A stretch of DNA of 20,137 nucleotides. It comes from JANOGU01 sp964499865. GTDB taxonomy: Bacteria > Pseudomonadota > Alphaproteobacteria > Rhodobacterales > Rhodobacteraceae. The stretch is taken from assembly GCA_964499865.1 (NCBI GenBank), contig CAZCPY010000053.1, forward strand, positions 1 through 20,137, given 5' to 3'. A program made the translations under genes and the position numbers. Of this stretch, positions 7,701 to 15,415 are shown in pieces (the stretch's first letter is position 1; the number at the start of each line of letters is the position of its first letter). The notes beneath the pieces were generated by a model. It ran no database searches. It worked only from the letters and a program-made list of their open reading frames with translations, and was not told the origin of the DNA.

Positions 7701-8495
7701 GTGTTGTTCCGCGGTCTTGCCGCCATGTTGTTCGCCGTCGCGCCCGCCCTGGCCGCGGCCGCGCCGTGCGGCGATACCGGGCAGGGCTACGAGGCCTGGA
7801 AGCAGACGATGGCGGCCGAGGCGCGGGCCGAGGGCGTGGGGCGCAAGGGGATCGCGGCGCTGATGGCGACATCCTATTCCAGCGCCACGATCTCGGCCGA
7901 CCGCAACCAGAAGAGCTTTCGCTACTCGCTCGACAAGTTCATGGCGGTGCGCGGTGCGGATGCGATCGCCGCGCAGGGGCGGTCGCGCAAGGCGCGCAAC
8001 CCCGGGTTCTATGCGGACCTCGAACGCCGGTTCGGGGTGCCCGCGGGGGTGATCATCGCCATCCACGGGATGGAGACGGGGTTCGGCAGCTTCATGGGCG
8101 ATACCAACGTGGTGTCGGCCATCGCCACGCTGACCTGGGACTGCCGCCGGTCGGACTTCTTCCGCCCGCACCTGATCGGGGCGCTGAAGCTGGTGGACCA
8201 GGGCTCGATCTCGCCCGCCACCCTGGGGGCCAGGCATGGCGAGCTGGGGCACACCCAGTTCCTGCCGGGCAATGCGCTCGAATACGGGGTCGACGGCGAC
8301 GGCGACGGCCGCGTCGACCTGACCGATGCGGCGGATGCGCTGGCCTCTACCGCCAATTTCCTGCGCGCCAAGGGCTGGAAGCCCGGGCGCGGCTATCAGG
8401 AGGGCGAGCCCAACTTTGCCGTCATCGAGGCGTGGAACGCGGCCACGGTCTACCAGCAGGCCATCGCCCTGATCGGCGCCCGCATCGACGGGTAG
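7701..8495 (+). CDS. Secreted MltB-like lytic murein transglycosylase
   Basis: This 264-residue periplasmic enzyme of the SLT_2/MltB family should cleave peptidoglycan glycan strands to 1,6-anhydro products. A signal peptide is visible (MLFRGLAAMLFAVAPALA, cut near residue 18-22). Because Cys24 is not in a proper lipobox, a soluble periplasmic form is more likely than a lipoprotein. The catalytic Glu is probably Glu125 in HGMETGFG, matching the E-[ST]-x-[FY]-G pattern except for Gly in place of Ser/Thr or Asn. GELGHTQFLPG and VDGDGDGRVDL are further family hallmarks. The protein is shorter than E. coli MltB and has no C-terminal peptidoglycan-binding domain. The GTG start is supported by GGAGG at 7689-7693, seven bases upstream. 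Confidence 0.88.
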   Translation: MLFRGLAAMLFAVAPALAAAAPCGDTGQGYEAWKQTMAAEARAEGVGRKGIAALMATSYSSATISADRNQKSFRYSLDKFMAVRGADAIAAQGRSRKARNPGFYADLERRFGVPAGVIIAIHGMETGFGSFMGDTNVVSAIATLTWDCRRSDFFRPHLIGALKLVDQGSISPATLGARHGELGHTQFLPGNALEYGVDGDGDGRVDLTDAADALASTANFLRAKGWKPGRGYQEGEPNFAVIEAWNAATVYQQAIALIGARIDG

Positions 8496-8608
8496 GGCGG
8501 CGCGACCGCGGCCCTGCGCGGCAGCCCCCCCGCTGGCGCCGGCGATGGCGGGCGAGGTCCAGGGTCAGGCCCGGGACGGGGATGCCTTGGGAAAGGGTCG
8601 CGCCCCGC

Positions 8609-9589
8609 TCAGGCGGCGGCGTGGAACATCGCCCGCCCCCTGCCCGCGTGCTTTGACGCATAAAGCGCGGTATCGGCGTCGCCCAGGATGCGGCCGGGGT
8701 CGGGGCGGGCATAGTCGGTCGACAGCGCGATGCCGATCGAGGCCGAGATGCGGCAGGGCCGACCGTCGAACGGGATGGGGACGGACAGCCGGGCGATCAG
8801 CCGCTCGGCGATGCGGGTCAGGGCGGCGCGGTCGACGAGGCCCTGCAGGATGACCGCGAATTCGTCGCCGCCCACGCGCGCCACGGTGTCGCCCTGGCGC
8901 GTTTCCTCGCGCAGTATGCGGGCCACCTCGCGCAGCACATGGTCGCCTGCGGCATGGCCCAGGCTGTCGTTGACCGCCTTGAAGAAATCGAGGTCGATGT
9001 GCATCAGCCCGAAGGGCTGCGCCCCCGTCGCCGCCTGTTCCAGCGACAGGTCCAGCGCGCGGCGGTTGCACAGGCCGGTCAGCATGTCGGTCATCGCCTG
9101 CGCCTCGGCGGCGCTGCGGGCAGCCGAAAGGCGGGCGTTGGTCGCGTCGAGTTCGGCCATGATGACGGTCGTGGCCTCGCGCAGGTACAGCACCTCGATG
9201 GCATTGTCGGTGGGCGAGAAATCGGCGTCCGTCAGCCCGCAGTCGGCGACCGCCTCGATCAGGCCGGTGCCGAACGAGGTCTTGACGATCAGGCCGCCGT
9301 CGCCGGTGGGCAGGGCAAAGCAGCGGAAGGCGCGCGCCTCGCCCCGGCGGGCCAGCATGAAGCGGCCGGGGCCGCGGCGGCGCAGCGCCTCCATGTCGCC
9401 GATCCCGCGCGGGCGGCGCACCTCGAAGGCCTGGAACAGCGCCGCACCGGGCGATACCGGCATGGCCAGCGCCTTGAGCAGCGTCGGGCCGATGGAGCGG
9501 ATGGCGCCGTCGGGCGCCACCAGGACGTGCATCGGGATCAGCCGGCCCAGCTGGTCCAGCGCGATCTGCATCGTCTGCGCCGCGGTCAT
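8609..9589 (-). CDS. Diguanylate cyclase with N-terminal HNOBA-type domain
   Basis: A 326-residue cytoplasmic c-di-GMP synthase. Residues 10 to about 145 resemble the heme-NO-binding-associated (HNOBA) PAS-like domain of soluble guanylate cyclases. The resemblance rests on PMHVLVAPDGAIRSIGPTL near the start and CGLTDADFSPTDNAIEVLYL near 117-136. A helical linker at 137-165 precedes a complete GGDEF domain. It has metal ligand Asp199 in HIDLDFFKAVND, the active-site GGDEF at 240-244 with Asp242/Glu243, and an intact inhibitory site RQGD at 231-234, exactly five residues upstream. It should therefore be active and feedback-inhibited. The ATG overlaps the stop of the upstream H-NOX-fold gene by four bases, so the two are made together and probably interact. 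The GGDEF call is certain; the HNOBA call rests on remembered family patterns. Confidence 0.92.
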   Translation of the reverse strand: MTAAQTMQIALDQLGRLIPMHVLVAPDGAIRSIGPTLLKALAMPVSPGAALFQAFEVRRPRGIGDMEALRRRGPGRFMLARRGEARAFRCFALPTGDGGLIVKTSFGTGLIEAVADCGLTDADFSPTDNAIEVLYLREATTVIMAELDATNARLSAARSAAEAQAMTDMLTGLCNRRALDLSLEQAATGAQPFGLMHIDLDFFKAVNDSLGHAAGDHVLREVARILREETRQGDTVARVGGDEFAVILQGLVDRAALTRIAERLIARLSVPIPFDGRPCRISASIGIALSTDYARPDPGRILGDADTALYASKHAGRGRAMFHAAA

Positions 9590-10197
9590 GCGCGCCCCTC
9601 GGCGCCGGTGGCCGGCCCGGGTGCGGCGAGGTCAAAGCGGCGGCCGTCGGCATGGGCAAGGTCGGTCAGCTGCACCGCGATGACCTCGCAGCCGCCGTCG
9701 CTGCCCAGATGGTCCAGCAGCACCAGCGCGCCATAGTCGTCGGCCATCGCCCGCAGAAGGCCCAGCATCACATGCCCCGCCCCCGGGATCGCCGCACCCA
9801 GCCGCAGGATGACGCGGTCGGCGGCCTCTTCCTCGATCTCGAGCGTGGGGACGGTCAGGTCGGGCAGCGCCAGCCGCGCGCGGCCGGGCAGTTCGTCCAG
9901 ACCCAGCAGGAAGTCGGCAAAGCCGGTGCCGGAAAAGCGCAGCAGCCGCCGCAGCACCTGCCGTTCGGGGTGCGAGACCAGCGCATGGCCGAAATCCTCG
10001 AGCAACTGTTCGCGCGGTCGGCGCAGGACGGACGCGGCCGCGGCCAGCATCGCGGTGGTCGTGTCGAGGTCGTAGGTCAGGATCGCCTCGAACGCGCCGG
10101 GCGGCAGGTTGCCGTCGCGCATGATCGCCTGCCAGGCGGGCTGGCCGTAGGTCTCGGTCACGAAGCCCCGGAAGGCGCGGTTGATCATGCCATGCAT
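9586..10197 (-). CDS. H-NOX (HNOB)-fold sensor protein lacking the heme ligand
   Basis: This 203-residue protein belongs to the heme-NO/oxygen binding family by its N-terminus (MHGMINRAFRGFVTETYG), the LLEDFGHALVSHPERQVLRRLLRFSG helix region and the FLLGLDELPGRARLALPDL segment. The conserved M-x-G opening fixes the start at 10197, although an in-frame ATG exists at 10290. In classical H-NOX proteins the segment after the -FL-LD-L stretch carries the proximal His; here Pro104 occupies it. The YxSxR heme-propionate motif aligns with Leu133-Gly-Ala135-Ala-Ile137, so all three residues differ. Only one Cys (Cys170) is present, so the zinc-cysteine redox site known from some H-NOX proteins is also absent. 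The stop overlaps the diguanylate cyclase start, which makes that enzyme the likely partner. The fold call is confident, the ligand is unknown, and heme binding is doubtful. Confidence 0.85.
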   Translation of the reverse strand: MHGMINRAFRGFVTETYGQPAWQAIMRDGNLPPGAFEAILTYDLDTTTAMLAAAASVLRRPREQLLEDFGHALVSHPERQVLRRLLRFSGTGFADFLLGLDELPGRARLALPDLTVPTLEIEEEAADRVILRLGAAIPGAGHVMLGLLRAMADDYGALVLLDHLGSDGGCEVIAVQLTDLAHADGRRFDLAAPGPATGAEGRA

Positions 10198-10244
10198 GGG
10201 TCGGTCGGTCCTGTTGCCTGACCGGCAGACTAGGGCGGTGCGGG

Positions 10245-10274
10245 TTAAGGGCGCCCCAAGGCAATGCCTAGAAT
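10245..10274 (+). promoter_or_regulatory. Possible promoter and operator-like palindrome in the divergent H-NOX/VasI spacer
   Basis: A near-perfect -10 box TAGAAT (10269-10274) has a poor -35 candidate TTAAGG (10245-10250) 18 bases upstream. The perfect inverted repeat AGGCA-A-TGCCT (10259-10269) abuts it, and GGGCGCCC is at 10249-10256. Both sites could bind a regulator, but short GC palindromes are frequent in such DNA. Confidence 0.25.
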
Positions 10275-10353
10275 GCTGCCGATCCGCCACGGCGCTTGCC
10301 GCAGGGGCACGGCCTGCCGATACTCGCGCCTGTAGCTTGAGGGAATCGCCCCG

Positions 10354-11031
10354 ATGTCCTGCCGCACCGTCCTTGCCTTCTGCGTCCTGTCGCTGGCTGC
10401 CTCGGCGGCGCAGGCGGCCGACGACTGCCCCACCGTCACCGACGACGGCGAACGGCTGGCCTGTTTCGACGCGGCCTATCCGGCGCGCGCCGTCTCGCGC
10501 GTGCTGAACGGGTCGGCGGCGCCCGCGACCTCCACGGCGCGGCCGGCGCAGACCGCGGCACCGGCGGGGGACGGGCCGCAGGCGCTGGCCGGGGCCTGGA
10601 TGTTCGACACCGCGCCCGCGCAGTCCGGCACCGGCGAAGACCTTTTCCTCTGGGTCGACGCGGCCGAGTCCATCACCTGCGGCGGCCAGGACGTGCGGCC
10701 GACGCTGTTCCTGCGCTGCATGGACAAGCAGACCGCGATCCTGCTGGTGACCGACTGCAAGGTGTCAAGCGCGGGCGTGGGCGGCCTCGTGTCCTATCGC
10801 GTGGACCAGGGCCCGACGCGGCTGCGCACCTTTGTCGAGCGCTCCGACCAGACCGCCCTGGGGCTGTGGGACGCGGCGGCGGCGGCCCCGTTCCTGCGCG
10901 ACATCCGCGGCGGATCGGGGATGACGCTCAAGTTCACCCCCGCGGGCGAGGGCCGCCAGCGTGACCTGACCTTCGACATCTCGGGCGTGGACGAGGCCGT
11001 GGCGCGGCTGGACGGCGCCTGCGGCGGCTGA
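10354..11031 (+). CDS. Secreted VasI/TagO-like protein
   Basis: A 225-residue exported protein with a clear signal peptide (MSCRTVLAFCVLSLAASAAQA, cut near residue 21). The mature part begins with a Cys-containing segment (DDCPTVTDDGERLACFDAAYP), then an Ala/Pro/Thr linker. A C-terminal domain follows, with TLFLRCMDKQTAILLV, then RVDQGPTRLRTFVERSD and the closing FDISGVDEAVARLDGACGG. This pattern resembles the VasI/TagO family first linked to type VI secretion clusters, but no type VI gene is in the window, so a type VI role should not be assumed. Several Cys residues suggest disulfides. GAGGGA (10339-10344) is a somewhat distant ribosome site. The gene is divergent from the H-NOX operon. Confidence 0.68.
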   Translation: MSCRTVLAFCVLSLAASAAQAADDCPTVTDDGERLACFDAAYPARAVSRVLNGSAAPATSTARPAQTAAPAGDGPQALAGAWMFDTAPAQSGTGEDLFLWVDAAESITCGGQDVRPTLFLRCMDKQTAILLVTDCKVSSAGVGGLVSYRVDQGPTRLRTFVERSDQTALGLWDAAAAAPFLRDIRGGSGMTLKFTPAGEGRQRDLTFDISGVDEAVARLDGACGG

Positions 11032-11094
11032 CGCCCCGACGCGGGCGGACAGGCACGTCCTGCCGCGCAGGAGCCCGGGCCGGGGCGCTGGCGG

Positions 11095-11123
11095 TTGACT
11101 TTGCCCGCCCCCTGCGCTGCAAG
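11095..11123 (+). promoter_or_regulatory. Candidate sigma-70 promoter of the UDP-glucose dehydrogenase gene
   Basis: TTGACT (11095-11100) is a five-of-six match to the -35 consensus. At 17 bases it is followed by TGCAAG (11118-11123), a three-of-six match to the -10. It lies 26 bases before the start codon, so the leader would be short. A hairpin with six-base arms (11058-11063 and 11067-11072) upstream may end the preceding transcript. Confidence 0.35.
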
Positions 11124-11149
11124 GGCGCGGGCATCAAGGGGTTGAAGGC

Positions 11150-12454
11150 ATGCGCATCGCGATGATCGGCACGGGCTATGTGGGCCTGGTCTCGGGCGTG
11201 TGCTTTTCCGACTTCGGGCACCGGATCGTCTGCGTCGACAGGGACCCCGCCAAGATCGCGCGGCTGCAGGCGGGCGAGGTGCCGATCTACGAGCCCGGGC
11301 TTGACCGGCTGATGGCGCAGAACGTGGCGGCGGGACGGCTGTCCTTCACCACCGACCTGGCCGCGGCCGTGGCGGGGGCGGACGCGGTCTTCATCGCCGT
11401 GGGGACGCCCACGCGGCGCGGCGACGGCCATGCCGACCTGACCTATGTGATGGCCGCGGCCGAGGAAATCGCCCGCGCCCTGACCGGCTATGCGGTGATC
11501 GTCACCAAGTCGACCGTGCCCGTGGGCACCAACCGCAAGGTCGCCGCCGTGATGCGTGCGGCCCGCCCGGATGCGCAGTTCGATGTCGCCTCGAACCCCG
11601 AGTTCCTGCGCGAGGGCGCCGCCATCGACGACTTCATGCGCCCCGACCGCGTGGTCGTGGGGGTCGAGACCGAGCGCGCCCGCGCGGTCATGGGGGCGAT
11701 CTACAAGCCCCTGTTCCTGCGGCAGTTTCCCGTCGTCTACACGGGCCTCGAAAGCGCCGAGCTGATCAAGTACGCAGCCAACGCCTTCCTCGCCACCAAG
11801 ATCAGCTTCATCAACGAGATCGCCTCGCTGTGCGAACGCGTGGGCGCCGACGTGAAGGCGGTCGCCAACGGCATCGGGCTGGATGGCCGGATCGGGTCAA
11901 AGTTCCTGCATGCGGGGCCGGGCTACGGCGGGTCCTGCTTTCCCAAGGATACCTCCGCCCTCGCCCGCATCGGGCAGGAGGTGGGCCTGCCGATGCGGAT
12001 CACCGAGGCCGCGATGGTGGTCAACGACGCGGTCAAGCGGCGGATGATCGACAAGATCACCGAGGCCTGCGGCGGCAGCGTCAACGGCAAGACCGTCGCC
12101 GTGCTGGGCGTGACCTTCAAGCCCAACACCGACGATATGCGCGAGGCGCCGTCGCTGACCATCCTGCCCGCGCTGGTCGGCCAGGGCGCCCGCGTCCGCG
12201 TCGTCGATCCGCAGGGCCGGCGCGAGGGCGAGGCGCTGCTGCCGGGCGTGCACTGGGCCGAGGATCCCTACGAGGCCGCGACCAATTCCGAGGCGCTGGT
12301 GATCCTGACCGAATGGAACGAGTTCCGCGCGCTCGACCTGCCGCGGCTGGCCGGGCGCATGGCCGCCCCGCGCATGATCGACCTGCGCAACATCTACGAC
12401 CGCCACGACGTTCTGGCGGCGGGCTTTGCCAGCTACGAGGGCGTGGGGCGGTAG
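11150..12454 (+). CDS. ugd: UDP-glucose 6-dehydrogenase
   Basis: The enzyme oxidises UDP-glucose to UDP-glucuronate with two NAD+, supplying precursors for exopolysaccharide, capsule or lipid A sugars. The 434-residue length is standard. The N-terminal Rossmann motif GTGYVGLVSG is at residues 8-17, and FIAVGTPTRRGDGHADLTYV and KSTVPVGT follow. The catalytic Cys263 lies in GPGYGGSCFPKDT, and VAVLGVTFKPNTDDMREAPS begins the C-terminal UDP-binding domain. AAGGGG (11136-11141) is eight bases before the ATG. No polysaccharide gene is next to it, so the end product cannot be inferred. UDP-N-acetylmannosamine dehydrogenases are related, but these motifs fit the UDP-glucose enzyme better. Confidence 0.95.
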   Translation: MRIAMIGTGYVGLVSGVCFSDFGHRIVCVDRDPAKIARLQAGEVPIYEPGLDRLMAQNVAAGRLSFTTDLAAAVAGADAVFIAVGTPTRRGDGHADLTYVMAAAEEIARALTGYAVIVTKSTVPVGTNRKVAAVMRAARPDAQFDVASNPEFLREGAAIDDFMRPDRVVVGVETERARAVMGAIYKPLFLRQFPVVYTGLESAELIKYAANAFLATKISFINEIASLCERVGADVKAVANGIGLDGRIGSKFLHAGPGYGGSCFPKDTSALARIGQEVGLPMRITEAAMVVNDAVKRRMIDKITEACGGSVNGKTVAVLGVTFKPNTDDMREAPSLTILPALVGQGARVRVVDPQGRREGEALLPGVHWAEDPYEAATNSEALVILTEWNEFRALDLPRLAGRMAAPRMIDLRNIYDRHDVLAAGFASYEGVGR

Positions 12455-12521
12455 ACCGGCGCACCCCCCTTCCCCCCGGGGGACAGAGCGGGCGCCCGGG
12501 ACGGAGACGTTGCCGCAGCGG

Positions 12522-13622
12522 TCAGAGCGCGCTTTCGCGCCAGGCGGCGCGGGACAGCCAGTCGGGGCTGATCTCGACCCCCCAGCCCGGCGCGTCGGGC
12601 ACCGTCACCTGGCCGTCCTCGACCCGGCAGGGGTCGCCGAGGAACAGGCCCTCCTGCCAGGGGTAGTAGTCCGGGCCCTCGATCGACAGTTCCAGATACC
12701 TGCCCGCATTGGGCAGCGCCTTGAGCAGGTGCATGGTGCAGATCGTCACCATCCCGAGGTTCGCGGCATGCGGCGTGACCGGCAGGCCCGCGGCGGCCGC
12801 CATCCGCGCCACCGCCAGCGTGCGCGTGATGCCGCCAAGATACAGCACATCCGGCTGCACCACATCCACCGCCCGCATTCCGATCATCGTGGCCCATGCC
12901 GACAGTTCGCAATCCTGCTCGCCCCCGGTGACCTCCAGCGCCAGGGCGTCGGCCACCGCCTTCGTCCAGGCGAATTCCCAGTAGGGACAGGGTTCCTCGA
13001 AATGGCCGATGCCGTGGTCTTCCAGCAGGCGCCCGACGGCGATGGCGCGGGCGGGGGTGTAGCAGGAATTGGCGTCCACCAGCTTGTCGATGCCGTCCCC
13101 CAGCGCCCGCGACACCAGGGGCACGATGGCCTCGGTGCGCCCCGGCCATTCGTCCATGTCCCGCCCGCATTCGCGCCCCACGCGCCACTTGAAGGCGGTG
13201 AACCCCTTCTCGTCGCGCAGGCGGAGGAAACGGGCGGCCTCGTCCTCGGGCGTGATGTCGCGCTTCATGCTGCTGGCATAGGCGCGCAGCCGCCCCGGCG
13301 TGCCGCCCAAGAGTTCCACCACCGGCTTGCCCGCGACGCGGCCCCGCAAGTCCCACAGCGCGGTGTCCAGCCCCGACATGGCCCGGCGCAGATAGCTGCC
13401 GGGATACTTGTGCTCGCGCTCGCCGATCACCTCCAGCGTGTCGGCGAAGTCCAGGGCGTCGGTCCCCAGCGCATGCGGCGCGACCTGGCGGTGGAAGACC
13501 TCGGCCGTGATGTCGGCATTGTAGGTCGACACGGCGCCCCAGCCCTGATCGCCGGTATCGGCGGTCACGCGCACGAACCCGACATCGCGGGTGGTGAAGG
13601 TTTCCAGCCGCGCGACCTTCAT
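12522..13622 (-). CDS. Mandelate racemase/muconate lactonizing enzyme family protein (enolase superfamily)
   Basis: A 366-residue enolase-superfamily enzyme that should remove the proton alpha to a carboxylate, as a dehydratase, racemase or epimerase. The three metal ligands are visible: Asp183 in LVDANS, a Glu in HFEEPCP (209/210) and Glu235 in GGEQ. The His-Asp dyad of the mandelate racemase subgroup is present as His285 in TPHAANLG with Asp258 in VVQPDVLYLGG, and Glu315 fits the electrophilic Glu. The usual KxK motif reads Lys145-Trp-Arg147, so the second Lys is replaced. The start overlaps the permease stop by four bases (13619-13622), placing the enzyme in the transporter operon and suggesting it acts on the imported compound. 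The substrate is unknown; an acid sugar is the default guess. Confidence 0.88.
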   Translation of the reverse strand: MKVARLETFTTRDVGFVRVTADTGDQGWGAVSTYNADITAEVFHRQVAPHALGTDALDFADTLEVIGEREHKYPGSYLRRAMSGLDTALWDLRGRVAGKPVVELLGGTPGRLRAYASSMKRDITPEDEAARFLRLRDEKGFTAFKWRVGRECGRDMDEWPGRTEAIVPLVSRALGDGIDKLVDANSCYTPARAIAVGRLLEDHGIGHFEEPCPYWEFAWTKAVADALALEVTGGEQDCELSAWATMIGMRAVDVVQPDVLYLGGITRTLAVARMAAAAGLPVTPHAANLGMVTICTMHLLKALPNAGRYLELSIEGPDYYPWQEGLFLGDPCRVEDGQVTVPDAPGWGVEISPDWLSRAAWRESAL

Positions 13623-14479
13623 TCTTCCATGCGCGCGGCGGCTGCGGCCTGCGCCAGCCGTTCCCGCTCGATCGCGGCAAGGCGGCGGCGGCGGGTTTCG
13701 TAGACCAGCGCCAGCACCACGGTCACCAGCATCAAGAGCAGCGCCAGCGCGTTGATCGTGGGCGTGATCCCCGACCGGACCTGGCTGAAGACATAGACGG
13801 TCAGCGTGTCCTGGTTGCCGCGGGTGAACAGCGTGACGTTGAAGTTCTCCAGCGACTGGAAGAAGGCGATGGCCGCCCCGGCGCCGATGGCGGGGTAGAG
13901 ATGCGGCAGCAGGATGCGGCGCAGCACCTGGCCGTGGCCGGCACCAAGGTCGAGCGCCGCCTCCTCAAGCCCGGGATCGAAGCTTTGCAGCCGCGCCAGC
14001 ACCAGCAGCATGACATAGGCCGCGATGAAGCTGACCTGCCCCAGCACCGACAGGTGCAGGCCCGGCTTGAACAGGAAGAATTCGGACCCGATCCCGTTGC
14101 CCATGCTGTTCCAGAACAGCACCGTCGAGATGCCGATGACCAGCCCCGGCGCCAGCACCGGCGCCACCATCACGCCGTAAAGCGTGGCGCGCACCCGGCC
14201 CGAGATCGAGTTGATCAGGATCGCCGCCGCCGTGCCGATGGGCACCGACAGCACCACCACCGCCAGCGCCACCAGGGTCGAGTTCAGGAACGCGCCCCAC
14301 ATCCGCTGATCGGCGAACAGCGCCTCGAACCAGCCCCAGGTGAACCCGCGCCACGGCACGATGGTGGGCAGGCGCGAGTCGTTGAAGGCCGCGCCCGCCA
14401 TCACCAGCAGGGGCAGGATCAGGTAGATCAGGAAGGCGACCATGTAGAAGTGCGCAAGGAAGCGGCGGGTGTTGTTCAT
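13619..14479 (-). CDS. ABC transporter permease, PotC-like
   Basis: The second inner-membrane subunit of a spermidine/putrescine-type (PotABCD, PAAT-like) importer, 286 residues from the ATG at 14479. About six membrane helices are apparent. The cytoplasmic EAA loop that docks on the ATPase is visible as EEAALDLGAGHGQVLRRILLP at about residues 182-202. The frame remains open upstream inside the other permease gene, but MNNTRRFLAHFYMVAFLIYLILPLLV is a typical permease opening. Its ATG overlaps the upstream stop by four bases. The 3' end overlaps the enolase-superfamily gene, again by four bases. Polyamine transport is the family label; the neighbouring enzyme argues for another substrate. Confidence 0.9.
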   Translation of the reverse strand: MNNTRRFLAHFYMVAFLIYLILPLLVMAGAAFNDSRLPTIVPWRGFTWGWFEALFADQRMWGAFLNSTLVALAVVVLSVPIGTAAAILINSISGRVRATLYGVMVAPVLAPGLVIGISTVLFWNSMGNGIGSEFFLFKPGLHLSVLGQVSFIAAYVMLLVLARLQSFDPGLEEAALDLGAGHGQVLRRILLPHLYPAIGAGAAIAFFQSLENFNVTLFTRGNQDTLTVYVFSQVRSGITPTINALALLLMLVTVVLALVYETRRRRLAAIERERLAQAAAAARMEE

Positions 14480-15411
14480 TTGGCGATGTCCGACAGCTTC
14501 ACCCGGAACAGCCGCATCATCAGGATGACGAAGACGATGCACAGAAGCAGGAACAGCATCGAATAGGCCGCCCCGGTCTGCCAGTCGAGACTGTCGTTGA
14601 ACCAGGTGTAGATCGTCTGCGGGAACCAGTTCGCCCGCGTGGACCCCACCACCGTGGGCACCAGCAGCGACCCCGCCGACAGCATGAAGACCATCACGCA
14701 GCCGCTGGCGATGCCGGGCTTGGCATGCGGGATGACCACGCGCAGATGCGTCTTCCACCAGGGCGCGCCCAGGTCCTCGGCCGCCTCGATCTGGTTGGTG
14801 TCCAGCGACTGCACCGCCGTGTAGATCGGCAAGAGCATGAACAGCACATAGCAGTAGACCAGCACGATCACGATGGCGTCGAAGTTCGTCACGAACCCCT
14901 GCTGCCAGCGGATGCCCTGTTCCACCAGCCCCATGCCCTTGAGCAGGATGTTGAGCGGCCCGTTGTAGGTCAGGATCACATACCAGGCGAAGGCCCGCAG
15001 CGCCTCGGACACCCAGAGCGGCACGAACAGAAGCAGAAGCAGCGTCGGCAACGACTGCGGCGCGGCGACCTTGGCCAGGTAGAAGGCCAGCGGATAGGCC
15101 ATGACCAGCGTGATGACGGTGACCAGCGCCGCGTAGAAGACCGTCTGCAGGAAGGTCAGCAGGTGGATCGGGATGGTGACCGGGACGCCGAAGACCGCCG
15201 TATCGATCGGATTGGCCAGGAACTTGCGGTAGTTGTCCAGGGAATAGGTGTCGCGCGGCCCGCCGATTTCGGTCACCGGCAGGTAGGGGCGGAAGCTCTG
15301 CTCGAACAGCGACACGTTGGGCAGGATGACCAGCGCCAGAAGCCAGAAGGCCGTCAGCAGCACGAACACCCCGGTCAGCGTGGATCCGTAGCGGCGAAGA
15401 AGGTCCTGCAT
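14476..15411 (-). CDS. ABC transporter permease, PotB-like
   Basis: First permease of the importer, 311 residues. An N-terminal helix (VFVLLTAFWLLALVILPNVSLF) is followed by a periplasmic segment and then about five further helices. The EAA loop reads EAAEDLGAPWWKTHLRVVIPH at about residues 210-230. It would form the heterodimeric membrane channel with the PotC-like subunit encoded just downstream. The gene begins four bases after the ATPase gene and overlaps the next permease gene, so the three are one transcript. All subunits appear intact, with no frameshift. Confidence 0.92.
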   Translation of the reverse strand: MQDLLRRYGSTLTGVFVLLTAFWLLALVILPNVSLFEQSFRPYLPVTEIGGPRDTYSLDNYRKFLANPIDTAVFGVPVTIPIHLLTFLQTVFYAALVTVITLVMAYPLAFYLAKVAAPQSLPTLLLLLFVPLWVSEALRAFAWYVILTYNGPLNILLKGMGLVEQGIRWQQGFVTNFDAIVIVLVYCYVLFMLLPIYTAVQSLDTNQIEAAEDLGAPWWKTHLRVVIPHAKPGIASGCVMVFMLSAGSLLVPTVVGSTRANWFPQTIYTWFNDSLDWQTGAAYSMLFLLLCIVFVILMMRLFRVKLSDIAK

Positions 15412-15415
15412 CGCC

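Noticed and set aside
12466..12486. C/G tract after ugd as an intrinsic terminator
   Set aside because: The CCCCCC-GGGGG palindrome has no loop and no T run; only a weak structure is possible.
12426..13703. 425-codon plus-strand open frame opposite the enolase-superfamily gene
   Set aside because: Antisense shadow with His/Arg/Gln-rich composition; the minus-strand gene has all active-site residues.
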